Counted from the first letter of the stretch, positions 35,551 to 45,285 are shown. The stretch: DNA of 64,000 bases from JAGOPY01 sp964619555 (GCA_964619555.1 CAZUDV010000012.1:1-64000); one strand, 5' to 3'. A program made the numbers and translations. The notes: a model not told the origin generated them from the letters alone.

Positions 35551-36471
35551 TTATTTTATTCCTTCGAGGAGGGCTTGGGCTGCTCTGACCTCCTCCTTCT
35601 GCCAGTCTATTTCAATTTGTTTTTGTTCCTGTAATTCAATGTTCTTTTCAATTGTTTTTTTATTCTGCGAGATAGTTGACTTCATATCTGAAATGTCATT
35701 TTTGGCATTGGTCCGCTCCTTTTCCAGCTTTTTCTTCTCCTTCTCCAGATCTTTGTGTATACTTTTGGCCAGTTTCTTTTCTTCCTCCAGGACCAGTCCC
35801 TGCATGGATGTAGCATGTTTTATTAATTCCTGGTTCTTGAGTTCGATTTTGCCTTCCAGGTCGGTGATCTCCCTTTCTGTTTTTTCAATATCATTTTCCA
35901 TCCGGGAAATATCCTTTTCCAGGTTTTCATTCTCTTTGCCAATTTTAGCATATTCTTCTTCCATTTGTTCCAGTAAGGCCTCTTCAGCTTCAGCCTCTTT
36001 GGCGGCTATCAGCCGGTACTGGTCTATAGCGAAATTCCTGAGATATGTCCGGATAGCATTGTCGACTTTTGCAGATGAAAGGTGTGTTTTTTCCTCTTTA
36101 GGGGAGAAGAATACGCTGTCGATTTCTAAGAATACATTCATGACCACCCGGCCTTCATTCTGAATAAGCAGCGTATAAATACTGATCGTATCGGAAGTGA
36201 TCTCCGGTTTCACAACAGCTTTCAGGATCAGTTCATTATTGACCGTTGCCACTTTTGTTTTGAGACCTTCCTGAATTTTCCGGACCCAGTTTTGCTGGAC
36301 CTCCTTCAGAACTCCTTTTGGTATTTGGACGACGTAACAGGGTTGCAGACCTTGTGACATTTCTGCCTGGATCATTGTAACCTCCAGATTTTCCTGTGCT
36401 TGTGCTTCATGGCTGAGGATGGCGAGGAAAACCGACGTCACCAGGAAAAATAATAATGATGTTGTTTTCAT
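35551..36471 (-). CDS. Exported coiled-coil protein, unknown function
   Basis: A 306-residue protein. The ATG at 36471 begins a clear signal peptide (MKTTSLLFFLVTSVFLA, ending EAQAQ); the longer frame from 36534 gives a poor leader. Residues about 30-150 form a globular alpha/beta region that looks like a repeated envelope domain (TMIQAEMSQGLQPCYVVQIP). Residues about 165-300 are nearly pure heptad coiled coil rich in Glu and Lys. Position suggests co-transcription with the PD40 lipoprotein gene downstream. It may span the periplasm or scaffold an envelope complex; I do not recognise a named family. Confidence 0.75.
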   Translation of the reverse strand: MKTTSLLFFLVTSVFLAILSHEAQAQENLEVTMIQAEMSQGLQPCYVVQIPKGVLKEVQQNWVRKIQEGLKTKVATVNNELILKAVVKPEITSDTISIYTLLIQNEGRVVMNVFLEIDSVFFSPKEEKTHLSSAKVDNAIRTYLRNFAIDQYRLIAAKEAEAEEALLEQMEEEYAKIGKENENLEKDISRMENDIEKTEREITDLEGKIELKNQELIKHATSMQGLVLEEEKKLAKSIHKDLEKEKKKLEKERTNAKNDISDMKSTISQNKKTIEKNIELQEQKQIEIDWQKEEVRAAQALLEGIK

Positions 36472-36581
36472 GGGGCTAATAATTAAAAACGTAAATTTAC
36501 AAATAATGAGGGAGAAAGTCAGTTTTTCAGGCAATTCAATCTATCACAGGGACTATTTAATTCGAATCTGTTTGAAATTCA

Positions 36582-36589
36582 TACTTTTG
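36582..36589 (+). promoter_or_regulatory. Bacteroidota -7 promoter element
   Basis: TACTTTTG fits TAnnTTTG and stands 25 bp before the start codon of the deacetylase-fold gene. The partner -33 TTTG is not at a standard distance, so support is moderate. Confidence 0.45.
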
Positions 36590-36614
36590 CAAAATCAGAG
36601 TTGTTAACCAGTAC

Positions 36615-37502
36615 ATGAAGATATTATTTCACAAAAAGTTCATGGAACATAACATCGACAGTGAGGCCGAGGGCGCTTACCGTTTGCTGAGTTTCATGGA
36701 CAGTTACGAAGCTCCCGAATTCAGCGGAGAACCGTTCCTGGACCTGGTGCATTCAGACAGGTACATCGATTACATCCATAAAGCATGCCAGAAAGGAGAG
36801 AATATTGCGGAGGTGGATCTTACCCCGGAGAGCTGGGAAGCTGCCCTGCTGGCCGTGGGACTTACGATCAAGGCGTCCGAACAGGGTGATTTTGCGCTGG
36901 TCAGGCCTCCCGGGCACCACGCCCACCGCGAAAAAGCAGCCGGGTTCTGTTTTTTCAACAATATGGCTATTGCCGTTCAAAAGCTCGTGAACGAGGGTAA
37001 GAAGGTGTTTATCTTCGATATCGACGGCCACCACGGTGACGGTACCCAATCGATATTCTATCATTCCGACCAGGTGCTTTATATTTCCATCCATCAGCAT
37101 TACGCTTATCCCTTTACGGGATTTCCGGATGAGACCGGCGAAGGGCCGGGCCTCGGCTTTACCCAGAATTTGCCCCTGATCTCGGGGACAGGCGACAAGG
37201 AATTCCTGGAAGCCGTCGATAAGGCTATCCTCAGGGCGCGTTTGTTCAAACCGGATGTCGTGGGTGTCTCGGCTGGTTTTGATGCCTATTATAAAGATAA
37301 ACTCCTGGGTCTGCAACTGTCCCTGAAGGCTTACTACGAATGCGCATTCCGCCTGCGCCGGGCATTTACGGACATCTTTGCCGTCCTGGAAGGAGGTTAT
37401 CACAATGATCTTAAGGATTGTGTCGACCGTTTCATTGATGGCATCCACAAAGGGGCCCTGCCCCCTACCCTGAAATGGGATACCGATATGTCCATAGGTT
37501 GA
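36615..37502 (+). CDS. Histone deacetylase-family amidohydrolase (AcuC/acetylpolyamine type)
   Basis: A 295-residue zinc-dependent deacetylase. The arginase/deacetylase fold is shown by RPPGHHA (tandem catalytic histidines near 96-102), DIDGHHGDGT (zinc Asp and His), the second zinc Asp in GVSAGFDAY, and the closing EGGY with its Tyr. Bacterial members remove acetyl groups from polyamines, acetylated proteins such as acetyl-CoA synthetase, or small amides; the substrate here cannot be read from sequence. It has no signal peptide and is cytoplasmic. The CpeT-like gene follows within 16 bp, suggesting an operon. Confidence 0.92.
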   Translation: MKILFHKKFMEHNIDSEAEGAYRLLSFMDSYEAPEFSGEPFLDLVHSDRYIDYIHKACQKGENIAEVDLTPESWEAALLAVGLTIKASEQGDFALVRPPGHHAHREKAAGFCFFNNMAIAVQKLVNEGKKVFIFDIDGHHGDGTQSIFYHSDQVLYISIHQHYAYPFTGFPDETGEGPGLGFTQNLPLISGTGDKEFLEAVDKAILRARLFKPDVVGVSAGFDAYYKDKLLGLQLSLKAYYECAFRLRRAFTDIFAVLEGGYHNDLKDCVDRFIDGIHKGALPPTLKWDTDMSIG

Positions 37503-37518
37503 AAATCCGGTGATCCTT

Positions 37519-38154
37519 ATGAAAAGAACCTTTTACATGATCCTTCTTTTTCTTAACCTGTCAGTGGCGTTTTCCCAGGCGTTGCCCGTGAGCGGGAAAG
37601 ACCTGAAGAAACTCTCGGGGGTTCTGGCCGGCGAATGGGACAGTAATGACCAGGCCGATGCCGATAAGACTTTTTTCCACGTGGTCATGCGATTGAAACC
37701 GGTATGGACTGAAAAGAAAGATGGCTACTGGTTCTATGTGGAACAGGCGGTGACTTCTTCGCAGCATCTGCCTTACCGGCAAAGGATATATCATCTTTTC
37801 CTGCATGACGACCAGACGATCGCAACGGATGTTTACGAATTGAAAAATCCCGTGCTTTATGTCGGTGCCTGGAAGGATGATGCCTTACTGGCCGCGATCA
37901 CTCCTGATTCTCTCCTGAGCAGGGAAAGATGTTCGGTTTACCTGCAACAGGTTGAAAAAGGTGTTTACAAGGGTTCCACTGCCGGGAAGGAATGCCTCAG
38001 CAGTTTGCGGAATGCGGCCTATGCCACTTCCGAGGTGACCATTTCGCGGGAACGGATTATCTCCTGGGACAGGGGATGGAACGACCTGGACCAGCAGGTA
38101 TGGGGCGCTGAAAAAGGAGGATATATCTTCCTGAAACGTAAGAAGTTCAAGTGA
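37519..38154 (+). CDS. CpcT/CpeT-family exported protein
   Basis: A 211-residue exported protein with a signal peptide ending near VAFSQA. I prefer ATG 37519; an in-frame GTG at 37510 is also possible. The body shows the CpcT/CpeT fold signature: LAGEWDSNDQA at the start, VWTEKKDGYWFYVEQA, then YRQRIYHLF, and a late GYIFLKRKK strand. In cyanobacteria the family attaches bilins to phycobiliproteins, but non-photosynthetic Bacteroidota carry exported relatives of unknown role. It follows the deacetylase-fold gene closely. Confidence 0.8.
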   Translation: MKRTFYMILLFLNLSVAFSQALPVSGKDLKKLSGVLAGEWDSNDQADADKTFFHVVMRLKPVWTEKKDGYWFYVEQAVTSSQHLPYRQRIYHLFLHDDQTIATDVYELKNPVLYVGAWKDDALLAAITPDSLLSRERCSVYLQQVEKGVYKGSTAGKECLSSLRNAAYATSEVTISRERIISWDRGWNDLDQQVWGAEKGGYIFLKRKKFK

Positions 38155-38202
38155 CTCTCAACCTGTCAGCTCTGTGCTCCGGGCTGGGGTATTCAATCAG
38201 GA

Positions 38203-39246
38203 TCATTCACCGCAGGTTATCGGCGGTATGGTCAACTCTTCGACCAGGACCGTTTTGGTCGCATCCTCGAACAACTCAGCGGACCATTCGCCGGTAATGG
38301 ATGTTTCACCGGCCAGAGAGTACCAGACAAAGGTGAAAGTGTTCTCAACGCATGTGGTTACCGGTCCTTCAAACACTATGTAAACAGGCCCCTCTCCCGT
38401 CACGGAAACCAGGTCAAGACTGCCCCCGATGAATGGATTCGTGGGGATAAAACCCACTTGCGTCACGCTGGTCAGCGATCCCTGGACCACCAGGAAACCA
38501 TCCTGCTCCGGCGTATAGGAAAGCGTTACAATCCGGTTGCCTTCATACGACGTCGATCCAACGGGATATACGGTAGTCCCGTCCGCGATACAGGTATCCG
38601 AGGCTGTAAGGAACGAAGGCTCGCAATCGCACCAGGAATACAGATGATAGGTAAAATAATCGGGCGAATTCAGGTTTCCGAAACCAATCGGCTGACCTCC
38701 GCCCTGAAGCCTAACTGTATAAACCTGTTCATCACATGCTGCCCAGTCGTCCGGCAGCGGAAACGCTTGCGTATAGCTGACGGCTTTTTCAATGATATCT
38801 GGAGTTAACGGATCGTCCATCGAGTAGGTGTAAGTAGTATTGTTCAGGGTGATGATGACGGTGGTGAAAGGATAATTATTATTGGAAGGCCCCACCAGGG
38901 TCTTGATTTTTCCGCCTGTCTGACTGTATTGATATCCATTGACATCGGCCCTGATGTAGAGATTATTCGTATCGTTCCAGGCCGTAGCCGTCATGTATTT
39001 ATTGTTCTTAAAATAACCTGGAAAGGCTGACAAGTGCCCCCACTGTAAAGTTTCAGATGTGTTTTCCTGGTAAAATGGGCCTTGTTGCAGGCAACCGGTG
39101 CTGCAATCCGGCATGGTAAAGCTTTTCAGCATAGGATTGCCTTGAGGGAGAACAAGGGAATTACCGGCCTCCTTCTGGCAGGAAATGATTAAAAATCCCG
39201 ATGCCAGGATCAGGTTAATGAATACAATAAGTTTAAGGGTTTTCAT
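38203..39246 (-). CDS. Lipoprotein of unknown function
   Basis: A 347-residue predicted lipoprotein (lipobox LIISC near residue 23). The rest is beta-rich, with several cysteines (TGCLQQGPF, DWAACDEQ, YSWCDCEPS, TASDTC, TTCVENT) that could form disulfides. I recognise no catalytic motif. It is a single gene, convergent to the CpeT-like gene and divergent from the EamA transporter gene. Similar lipoproteins in this phylum are often substrate-binding or cell-surface components, but that is not shown here. Confidence 0.65.
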   Translation of the reverse strand: MKTLKLIVFINLILASGFLIISCQKEAGNSLVLPQGNPMLKSFTMPDCSTGCLQQGPFYQENTSETLQWGHLSAFPGYFKNNKYMTATAWNDTNNLYIRADVNGYQYSQTGGKIKTLVGPSNNNYPFTTVIITLNNTTYTYSMDDPLTPDIIEKAVSYTQAFPLPDDWAACDEQVYTVRLQGGGQPIGFGNLNSPDYFTYHLYSWCDCEPSFLTASDTCIADGTTVYPVGSTSYEGNRIVTLSYTPEQDGFLVVQGSLTSVTQVGFIPTNPFIGGSLDLVSVTGEGPVYIVFEGPVTTCVENTFTFVWYSLAGETSITGEWSAELFEDATKTVLVEELTIPPITCGE

Positions 39247-39555
39247 AGCAATAGAATTTGGTTAATGCATATCAAATGAAATAAATTCAGCTTTATTTCA
39301 AATATTTTTCCGGTGGAATCTGGCCCGGAATTCAGGCCAACCGTGAGGCTCTTCGGTCAGACAGATATGTAAGGCAGTTAAAATGAGCGCTTTTAGTCGG
39401 TGTTGGATTCAACCGGCAGGTAAATATATGACTTTGTACGATTTTTACAAACAAAAGTTTTATGTTTTTATTGCGATATGACTTTCTCATTACATTTGCG
39501 CATCATTAAAATTCTGGAAACTAAAAACTTACCAGCAATAAGTTTTCCGTTGTAA
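39247..39555. other. Divergent intergenic region with a promoter
   Basis: This 309-bp gap holds no supportable gene. It contains the promoter described at 39471-39498 for the rightward transporter, and presumably a promoter for the leftward lipoprotein that I could not place. I see no strong hairpin. Confidence 0.6.
39471..39498 (+). promoter_or_regulatory. Bacteroidota-type promoter (TTG-N17-TAnnTTTG)
   Basis: TACATTTG at 39491-39498 is an exact -7 match, with TTG at 39471-39473, 17 bases upstream, in the -33 position. The transporter start is 57 bp further down. This is the best-spaced promoter I found in the window. Confidence 0.55.
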
Positions 39556-40455
39556 ATGCCAATACAAGAGCACATTGGCGAACTGGCCTCCCTTGCCGTA
39601 GCGGTCTTCTGGACCGTCACGGCCCTGTCATTTGAATACGCCAGCAAAAGGGTAGGATCACTGGCCGTTAATATGATCCGGCTGCTGATCGCTTTCTTTC
39701 TGCTGGCTTTATTGACATGGATCATCCGCGGATTGCCTTTTCCACTGGACGCCACGCCTTCAGAATGGTTCTGGCTGGCGCTTTCCGGCCTGATCGGCCT
39801 TGTCCTGGGAGATTATTACCTGTTCAGGTCGTACACCCTGATTTCATCCCGTATTTCCATGCTCATCATGACCCTTGTACCACCCATGACAGCCCTTATC
39901 GGCTGGCTGGTGCTGGGCGAAAGGATGATCCTCCTGCATATTTTCGGAATGTTCCTTACAGTGAGCGGTATATCGCTTGCAATTTTCACCCGGCCTGAAA
40001 ATGGCGGGCTGATCAAGCTATCTTATCCGCTCAAAGGGATTATTTATGCCCTGATCGGCGCGGTCGGGCAGGCGGTCGGGCTGGTACTCAGCAAATATGG
40101 TATGGGTTCCTATAATGCTTTTGCAGCTTCCCATATCCGCATCATCGCAGGTGTAGCAGGGTATGCCGTCATCATCCTGATGCTCGGAAAAAGCGGGCTC
40201 GTCAGGAATGCGCTGAAAGATTCCAAAGGAATGCAGATCATCGGTTTAGGCTCCTTCTTCGGCCCGTTCCTCGGTATTTCATTTTCGCTGCTTGCCGTCA
40301 AATATACTGATACGGGAATTGCCGCAACGATCATGGCCATTGTTCCGATCCTGATCATTCCGCCTTCCATCATACTGTTCAAACAAAAATTCTCCTGGCT
40401 CGAAATCATCGGAGCCATCATCAGCGTGGCGGGGGTGGTGCTGATGTTCCTGTAG
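39556..40455 (+). CDS. EamA-family drug/metabolite exporter
   Basis: A 299-residue inner-membrane protein with ten hydrophobic helices arranged as two EamA halves (about 10-140 and 155-295). Typical motifs are present at the ends of each half (PPMTALIGWLVLGERM and VPILIIPPSIILFKQKF). DMT exporters move amino acids, nucleotide-related metabolites or drugs; substrate is not predictable. No regulator lies next to it. Confidence 0.9.
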   Translation: MPIQEHIGELASLAVAVFWTVTALSFEYASKRVGSLAVNMIRLLIAFFLLALLTWIIRGLPFPLDATPSEWFWLALSGLIGLVLGDYYLFRSYTLISSRISMLIMTLVPPMTALIGWLVLGERMILLHIFGMFLTVSGISLAIFTRPENGGLIKLSYPLKGIIYALIGAVGQAVGLVLSKYGMGSYNAFAASHIRIIAGVAGYAVIILMLGKSGLVRNALKDSKGMQIIGLGSFFGPFLGISFSLLAVKYTDTGIAATIMAIVPILIIPPSIILFKQKFSWLEIIGAIISVAGVVLMFL

Positions 40456-40506
40456 CTGAAGTGACCGGATGTTTGAATGTGGGATAGGATATTCACGGCG
40501 CCTTTT

Positions 40507-40514
40507 TAAATTTG
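40507..40514 (+). promoter_or_regulatory. Bacteroidota -7 promoter element
   Basis: TAAATTTG is an exact TAnnTTTG match 19 bp before the start of the patatin-like gene. No -33 element at good spacing was found. Confidence 0.4.
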
Positions 40515-40533
40515 TTGTAAAATAAGATTCAGT

Positions 40534-42777
40534 ATGTCATCGCCCGGTCCAGGTATCCTGAAATTGTCCTTTTTATCCTTGGTTATTACCTTTACCTTTA
40601 CTTTTAAATCTGTTTCACAAGATAAGCCTCAATCTGCAGATCCCCGGACCCGCCCGACGGTAGGCCTGGTCCTCAGCGGGGGCGGAGCGAAAGGATTTAC
40701 GTATATCGGCTTGCTGAAGGTGATCCGGGAAGCGGGACTCCCCATCGATTATATCGGCGGGACCAGCATCGGTTCCATTATCGGAGGTTTGTATGCGGTG
40801 GGTTATCATCCGGATTCCATCGCCAAGATGGTCAGATCCATTGACTGGAATGCGTTACTGACCGATCAGGTAGAACGAAAATACCTGGCGTTTGAAGAGA
40901 AGGAATTCGCCGAAAGGTTCATCCTTAATCTGCCCATCTCCAATAAAAGTCTTTCTATCAGCCCGGCCTTGTATAAAGGACAGGAGATCAACCTGTTGCT
41001 AAACCATTATTTTTCCCCTTCGTTTACTGTTAAAGATTTTGATGACCTTCAGACACCTTTCATTTGTATCGGAACCGATCTTTTTAATGGCGATCCGGTC
41101 GTTCTGGATTCCGGTTATCTGCCGATGGCGATCCGGGCATCCATGTCCATTCCCGGCTACTTTACTCCCATTGATTACAATGGTTATTACCTGGTGGATG
41201 GCGGCGTGGTGAACAATTTCCCGGTCAGGGAAGTTAAAGAAATGGGCGCCGATATTATCATTGCCGGGGATGACCAGCCACCGCTCCGGAGCACCCGCGA
41301 AGAATTCACCACCCTGACCGCTGTACTGGACCAAATCATTACCTTCAACCGGGAAGAGTCAAATCGCGTTGCCAGGGAGCTTGCCGACATCTATATTCCT
41401 CTTGACACCAAATACGGCATCATGGATTTCTCTGATTATGACTCGATTATTGCATTTGGAGAGCGTACGTCCAGGTTGTATTATGATCAGCTGAAGGCCC
41501 TGGCTGATTCACTGAACAAGATCGACTACAGACCATTGGAACCCAGCCTGGCAACACCAGTTTCACAGGTGATGGTCAATAACCTGAAGATCTCCGGGTA
41601 CAAAAAAATGTCGCGTAATTATTTTAAGAATTATTTCGATGTCGACAAGGACACACTGTTCACCCTGGCCGAGATTGAGAAAAACATCCGGTTTATGTAT
41701 GGTTCCAGGTTCTTCCAGCAGGTGAACTATGAAGTGGCTTCGACGGAACATCAGAATGATCTGGTCATCAGGGTCCAGGAGGCCGATCCCGGGTATCTTT
41801 CCGCCGGGATTCATTATGATGGGGATTATGGCCCGGCGATCATCCTGAACGGTTCGTTCAGGAACGTGCTGGGGAAACGGTCCAAATTGTTCACTGATAT
41901 GGTCCTGGGTCAAAATCCAAGGATCAGGGCCTTTTATATGATCGACAACGGGGCCAGGCCCGGGATCGGTGCCAGGGCTGAGTTTTATTCGTTCCGTTTC
42001 AATACGTATCAGAAAGAGGAAAAGGTCAATGAGATCAAGTTTACCAATTATAAGGCTTCGGTCTTTTTAAATTACAGCCTGAGAAATTTTTTTAATTTTC
42101 GCGGCGGAATGGAGTATGAATATTTCCGGTTCAGGCAGGATGTGAATATCGATACAGTATTAAGCGAATTCAGCGATTTTTCAAGCTATGGAAATTTCTT
42201 TGTCATGTTCCAGGCCGACACCCGTGATAAGGCCTATTTTCCGACAACGGGATCGAAGTCCGAGATCCGGCTGGAATACGTCATGCCTTTTTCAAAATGG
42301 TCCAAAGACCTCTTTACCAGTTCTTTTGTCGCCTATGCCCGATATGAGCTGAATTATCCCGTTGCCCGCAGGTTTGTGCTTAAACCGGGGGCATTCCTGG
42401 GCAGTACACTGTCATCCAAAAATGATCCGCCCCCACAGCACTGGCTTGGCCTGGGTGGCCTGAACCCGAAAAATTACATGGCCTCTGCGATCGCATTCAC
42501 CGGTGTACCGTTCATTCAACATTATGGTTATCACGCTTTTGCATTAAACGTAAAGGTTCAGTATAATTTTTACCGGAAATTATATGCCACCCTGTTGCTG
42601 GATGCTGGCTCGGCTGAAAATGAGATCGAAGAGGTATTCCGGTCGGAAAATTACATTTTTGGTTATGGCCTGACCATAAGCTACGACAGCTTCATTGGTC
42701 CGGTTGAGGTAACCCTGATGAGTTCCAATACCTACACGAAGCCAACCCTGTTTATCAATCTCGGATTCTGGTTCTAA
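40534..42777 (+). CDS. Patatin-like phospholipase with Omp85-type C-terminal barrel (PlpD-like)
   Basis: A 747-residue outer-membrane protein. A signal peptide is followed by a patatin domain (about 44-240): oxyanion loop LSGGGAKG, nucleophile Ser78 in GTSIG, and catalytic Asp222 in VDGGV. A POTRA-like segment (about 350-415) and a membrane beta-barrel (about 420-747, ending in a Phe: FINLGFWF) follow. This is the architecture of type Vd autotransporters such as PlpD, in which the lipase is carried to the surface by its own barrel; in Bacteroidota the lipase part may stay attached. Predicted substrates are phospholipids. It is transcribed alone. Confidence 0.92.
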   Translation: MSSPGPGILKLSFLSLVITFTFTFKSVSQDKPQSADPRTRPTVGLVLSGGGAKGFTYIGLLKVIREAGLPIDYIGGTSIGSIIGGLYAVGYHPDSIAKMVRSIDWNALLTDQVERKYLAFEEKEFAERFILNLPISNKSLSISPALYKGQEINLLLNHYFSPSFTVKDFDDLQTPFICIGTDLFNGDPVVLDSGYLPMAIRASMSIPGYFTPIDYNGYYLVDGGVVNNFPVREVKEMGADIIIAGDDQPPLRSTREEFTTLTAVLDQIITFNREESNRVARELADIYIPLDTKYGIMDFSDYDSIIAFGERTSRLYYDQLKALADSLNKIDYRPLEPSLATPVSQVMVNNLKISGYKKMSRNYFKNYFDVDKDTLFTLAEIEKNIRFMYGSRFFQQVNYEVASTEHQNDLVIRVQEADPGYLSAGIHYDGDYGPAIILNGSFRNVLGKRSKLFTDMVLGQNPRIRAFYMIDNGARPGIGARAEFYSFRFNTYQKEEKVNEIKFTNYKASVFLNYSLRNFFNFRGGMEYEYFRFRQDVNIDTVLSEFSDFSSYGNFFVMFQADTRDKAYFPTTGSKSEIRLEYVMPFSKWSKDLFTSSFVAYARYELNYPVARRFVLKPGAFLGSTLSSKNDPPPQHWLGLGGLNPKNYMASAIAFTGVPFIQHYGYHAFALNVKVQYNFYRKLYATLLLDAGSAENEIEEVFRSENYIFGYGLTISYDSFIGPVEVTLMSSNTYTKPTLFINLGFWF

Positions 42778-42792
42778 GCGGAAAGCGCGGAT

Positions 42793-43410
42793 TCATAAGT
42801 TAAGGTCGGTGATCTCAGTCCCCGGGGTGAGGTGAATGCCCTGAATGCCACATTCAACGGATGCTTCCACGTTTTCTTTCATATCGTCGATGAAAGCCGT
42901 TTCTTCCGGTTTGAGGCCGCTGTCTTTTAATACAAAGTGGAAGATGTCGTGATCCGGCTTGTACATTCCGATTTGAAAAGAGAAATAGGCCTTATCGAAC
43001 AGGCTGTCTAAAGAGGGTAACCCATAAGTTTTACGGGCATATTCCTGGTAGAAATCGTAATGGACAGGATTGGTGTTGCTGAGCAGGAAGATCCTGTATT
43101 TTGTCCGTACGGACCTCAGGAATTCAATCCGGTGGGGCGGGATTTCGCCCAGGATCAGGTTCCAGGCATGATCAATGTCGGCGTCCGAAGCATGATTGGA
43201 CAGGAATCCCCTCACCAGGTCGCGGAATTCGGCCGGTGAAAGCTTTCCGGTCTCGAATCGCCGGAAAACCTGATCCCTCATGAAAGCATCGTGCATTTCC
43301 TGCACATTAGTGGCACCCAGGCGGATAACTTCTTCTATGTAAGTCATTGGACGTATGTCCATGATCACGCCGCCGTAATCGAATATGAGGTTTTTAATTT
43401 CTGTCTTCAC
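42793..43410 (-). CDS. HAD-IA phosphatase, YihX-like
   Basis: A 205-residue cytoplasmic HAD hydrolase. Motif I is FDYGGV (nucleophile Asp11), where the usual second Asp is Gly, as in YihX and relatives that hydrolyse alpha-glucose 1-phosphate. Motif II is LLSNTN, motif III Lys is in KPDHDIF, and motif IV is FIDDMKENV. A four-helix cap lies at about residues 20-85. A sugar-phosphate substrate is inferred from the family. It converges with the patatin-like gene (15-bp gap). Confidence 0.88.
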   Translation of the reverse strand: MKTEIKNLIFDYGGVIMDIRPMTYIEEVIRLGATNVQEMHDAFMRDQVFRRFETGKLSPAEFRDLVRGFLSNHASDADIDHAWNLILGEIPPHRIEFLRSVRTKYRIFLLSNTNPVHYDFYQEYARKTYGLPSLDSLFDKAYFSFQIGMYKPDHDIFHFVLKDSGLKPEETAFIDDMKENVEASVECGIQGIHLTPGTEITDLNL

Positions 43411-43444
43411 CAGGGGTATTCATTTAATTCGCCTTAAAATTATA

Positions 43445-45169
43445 TCATTTAAGGATTACAAGGGTAGTTCCGGGAGATATCTGTAATTCCCTTCCGCTGA
43501 GTATTTTCATGGACCGGATTTGATTGGTCGATCCATTGGATAGGTCAGGATCACGGGGTACTGACTGAGGTATGGTAACTTCTGCCTCTTTATCCGGAAT
43601 ACCGTAGGGGGACCAGTTGTGCGGATCGCTCCAGTCTGTGCTGACGGATCCATTCCACGATTTTTTTGCCGGGCAAACCGTTTTGCTGCCCGGGGAAAAC
43701 CACCTGGTCATGGCGGGATTGCTTCCATCTCCAGGAGTATTGGGAATGCCGAGGGAGGGCCATGGATCCGAAATATCCCAAAACGGAGGCTCCTGTTCAA
43801 GATAATAGCTGGTATCGGTCAGCGTCCCGGTACCTGCAGGCAGAATGTTGCCTTTGACATTATTCCCGTATTCGATATGATCCGTGCCGGTGATGCTGTA
43901 AATTCCCTGCAAAAGACCGGTATTATTCACATCATTCCCAACAATATGCTGAAAATCAGAAGTCGATGGATTACCATCTGAAAAAATAATACCATAATTC
44001 TCCGCCCGGTTCCGGAAAAATGTATTGTAGGGTCCAGATGGTCCCCAGTAATGGTCAATGATGATGTTTTGAACGATATTACCTTCAAAAAGGTTGGCAT
44101 AAGCATAGTGCCCATGCAGGGATATATCCCCTGATGCATCATGAGGCCATTCATCACGATTTACTTCCCTGGAATAATTAAAAGAAAAAACATTGCCATT
44201 GGCACCGGTTTTTACCATCATGGCATGTCTCAGGTAACGGAAAATATTGTTGGTGATCAAACATTCCCCGGCATGGGTATTCAGGGTAACGCCATAACCC
44301 CGTTTTGATCCCCCGTCATATTCAAAGGCATGGTGAAAATAACAACCATCGATAAGGATGCACGTGCTTTGAAAAACATCTACATGAGCAGCAACGCTGA
44401 CATCACTCTCAACTCCCCGGATAAAACAACCGACTGCATAAAAAATCATCACATTTGCTCCGGCCGTGGACTGATCCAGGCGCTTTATCGTCAGGCATTC
44501 GATACCCGCATTGGAACAGGGGATTAATTTCCGTATCCTCGGATTGAGTTGTGATTCATAGGAGATCCTCAATGGGCTTCCCAGAAATATCGAGTCCCCG
44601 TTCACATGATCGATACGAATGATCTGCCCGACCGAATTCACTGCCCAGTCAGCCGGAACATCATCCCAGGCGCCATTATCTTCCATTATTTCAATATAAT
44701 CATCTGAATAAAAAAGAAAGGCAGAATCACATATTACCCAATGGTTACCCTTCGTATAGCCTGAATCCAGCTGAACGGTCACGGGGCTGAGCTCTCCGCC
44801 CATGACGATGCAATCCAGGGTGGCGCCTGAGAAATTGAACAACAGGACAGATGAATCGGAGGAGTAACCCTTAAGGATCGTACTGTCAGGCAGGGAAACA
44901 GATGAGGTCATCAGGTAATTACCTGGGGGAAAATAGACACACCCCGGCGCTCCGTTCAAAGCCGCGAGGGCACTTATCACTGCCGGATGGTCATTGGTGA
45001 TCCCGTTTCCTGCCGCCCCGTAATCCATCACATTGACCTCATTCAGAGGGATATCGAATTCGTAACTCAACAATGCATTGCTCCAATTGACTTGCCTGCT
45101 GACCGGAATAACCTGGCCATAAGCCTGAAAAATTATTAGATTCAGGAGAAGAATAAAAACCTGCTTCAT
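43445..45169 (-). CDS. Secreted right-handed beta-helix (pectate-lyase-3-like) protein
   Basis: A 574-residue exported protein with a signal peptide ending near QAYGQ. The segment VMDYGAAGNGITNDHPAVI matches the start of Pfam pectate_lyase_3 domains, and residues about 45-450 form a parallel beta-helix (CLITNNIFRYL, NVFSFNYSREVN, NLFEGNIVQN). These domains bind or cleave acidic polysaccharides; I do not see an obvious catalytic triad, so activity is uncertain. The last 75 residues repeat the W..NW module found in two other proteins here (TDWSDPHNWSPYGIPDKEAE ... ISPGTTLVILK). No T9SS type A domain follows. Confidence 0.8.
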   Translation of the reverse strand: MKQVFILLLNLIIFQAYGQVIPVSRQVNWSNALLSYEFDIPLNEVNVMDYGAAGNGITNDHPAVISALAALNGAPGCVYFPPGNYLMTSSVSLPDSTILKGYSSDSSVLLFNFSGATLDCIVMGGELSPVTVQLDSGYTKGNHWVICDSAFLFYSDDYIEIMEDNGAWDDVPADWAVNSVGQIIRIDHVNGDSIFLGSPLRISYESQLNPRIRKLIPCSNAGIECLTIKRLDQSTAGANVMIFYAVGCFIRGVESDVSVAAHVDVFQSTCILIDGCYFHHAFEYDGGSKRGYGVTLNTHAGECLITNNIFRYLRHAMMVKTGANGNVFSFNYSREVNRDEWPHDASGDISLHGHYAYANLFEGNIVQNIIIDHYWGPSGPYNTFFRNRAENYGIIFSDGNPSTSDFQHIVGNDVNNTGLLQGIYSITGTDHIEYGNNVKGNILPAGTGTLTDTSYYLEQEPPFWDISDPWPSLGIPNTPGDGSNPAMTRWFSPGSKTVCPAKKSWNGSVSTDWSDPHNWSPYGIPDKEAEVTIPQSVPRDPDLSNGSTNQIRSMKILSGRELQISPGTTLVILK

Positions 45170-45285
45170 TATTTGCGTTGTCGACTTGAATCTCCGTTAC
45201 AAAATTAGACCTAATTCCCGGTGATTTGACTTTAAGATTCACTTGCACTTTATATAGATTTTCACTATATTTCAAAAAAATTACA

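Noticed and set aside
43445..45169. Pectate lyase activity
   Set aside because: The beta-helix family is recognisable, but no catalytic residues could be confirmed by eye.
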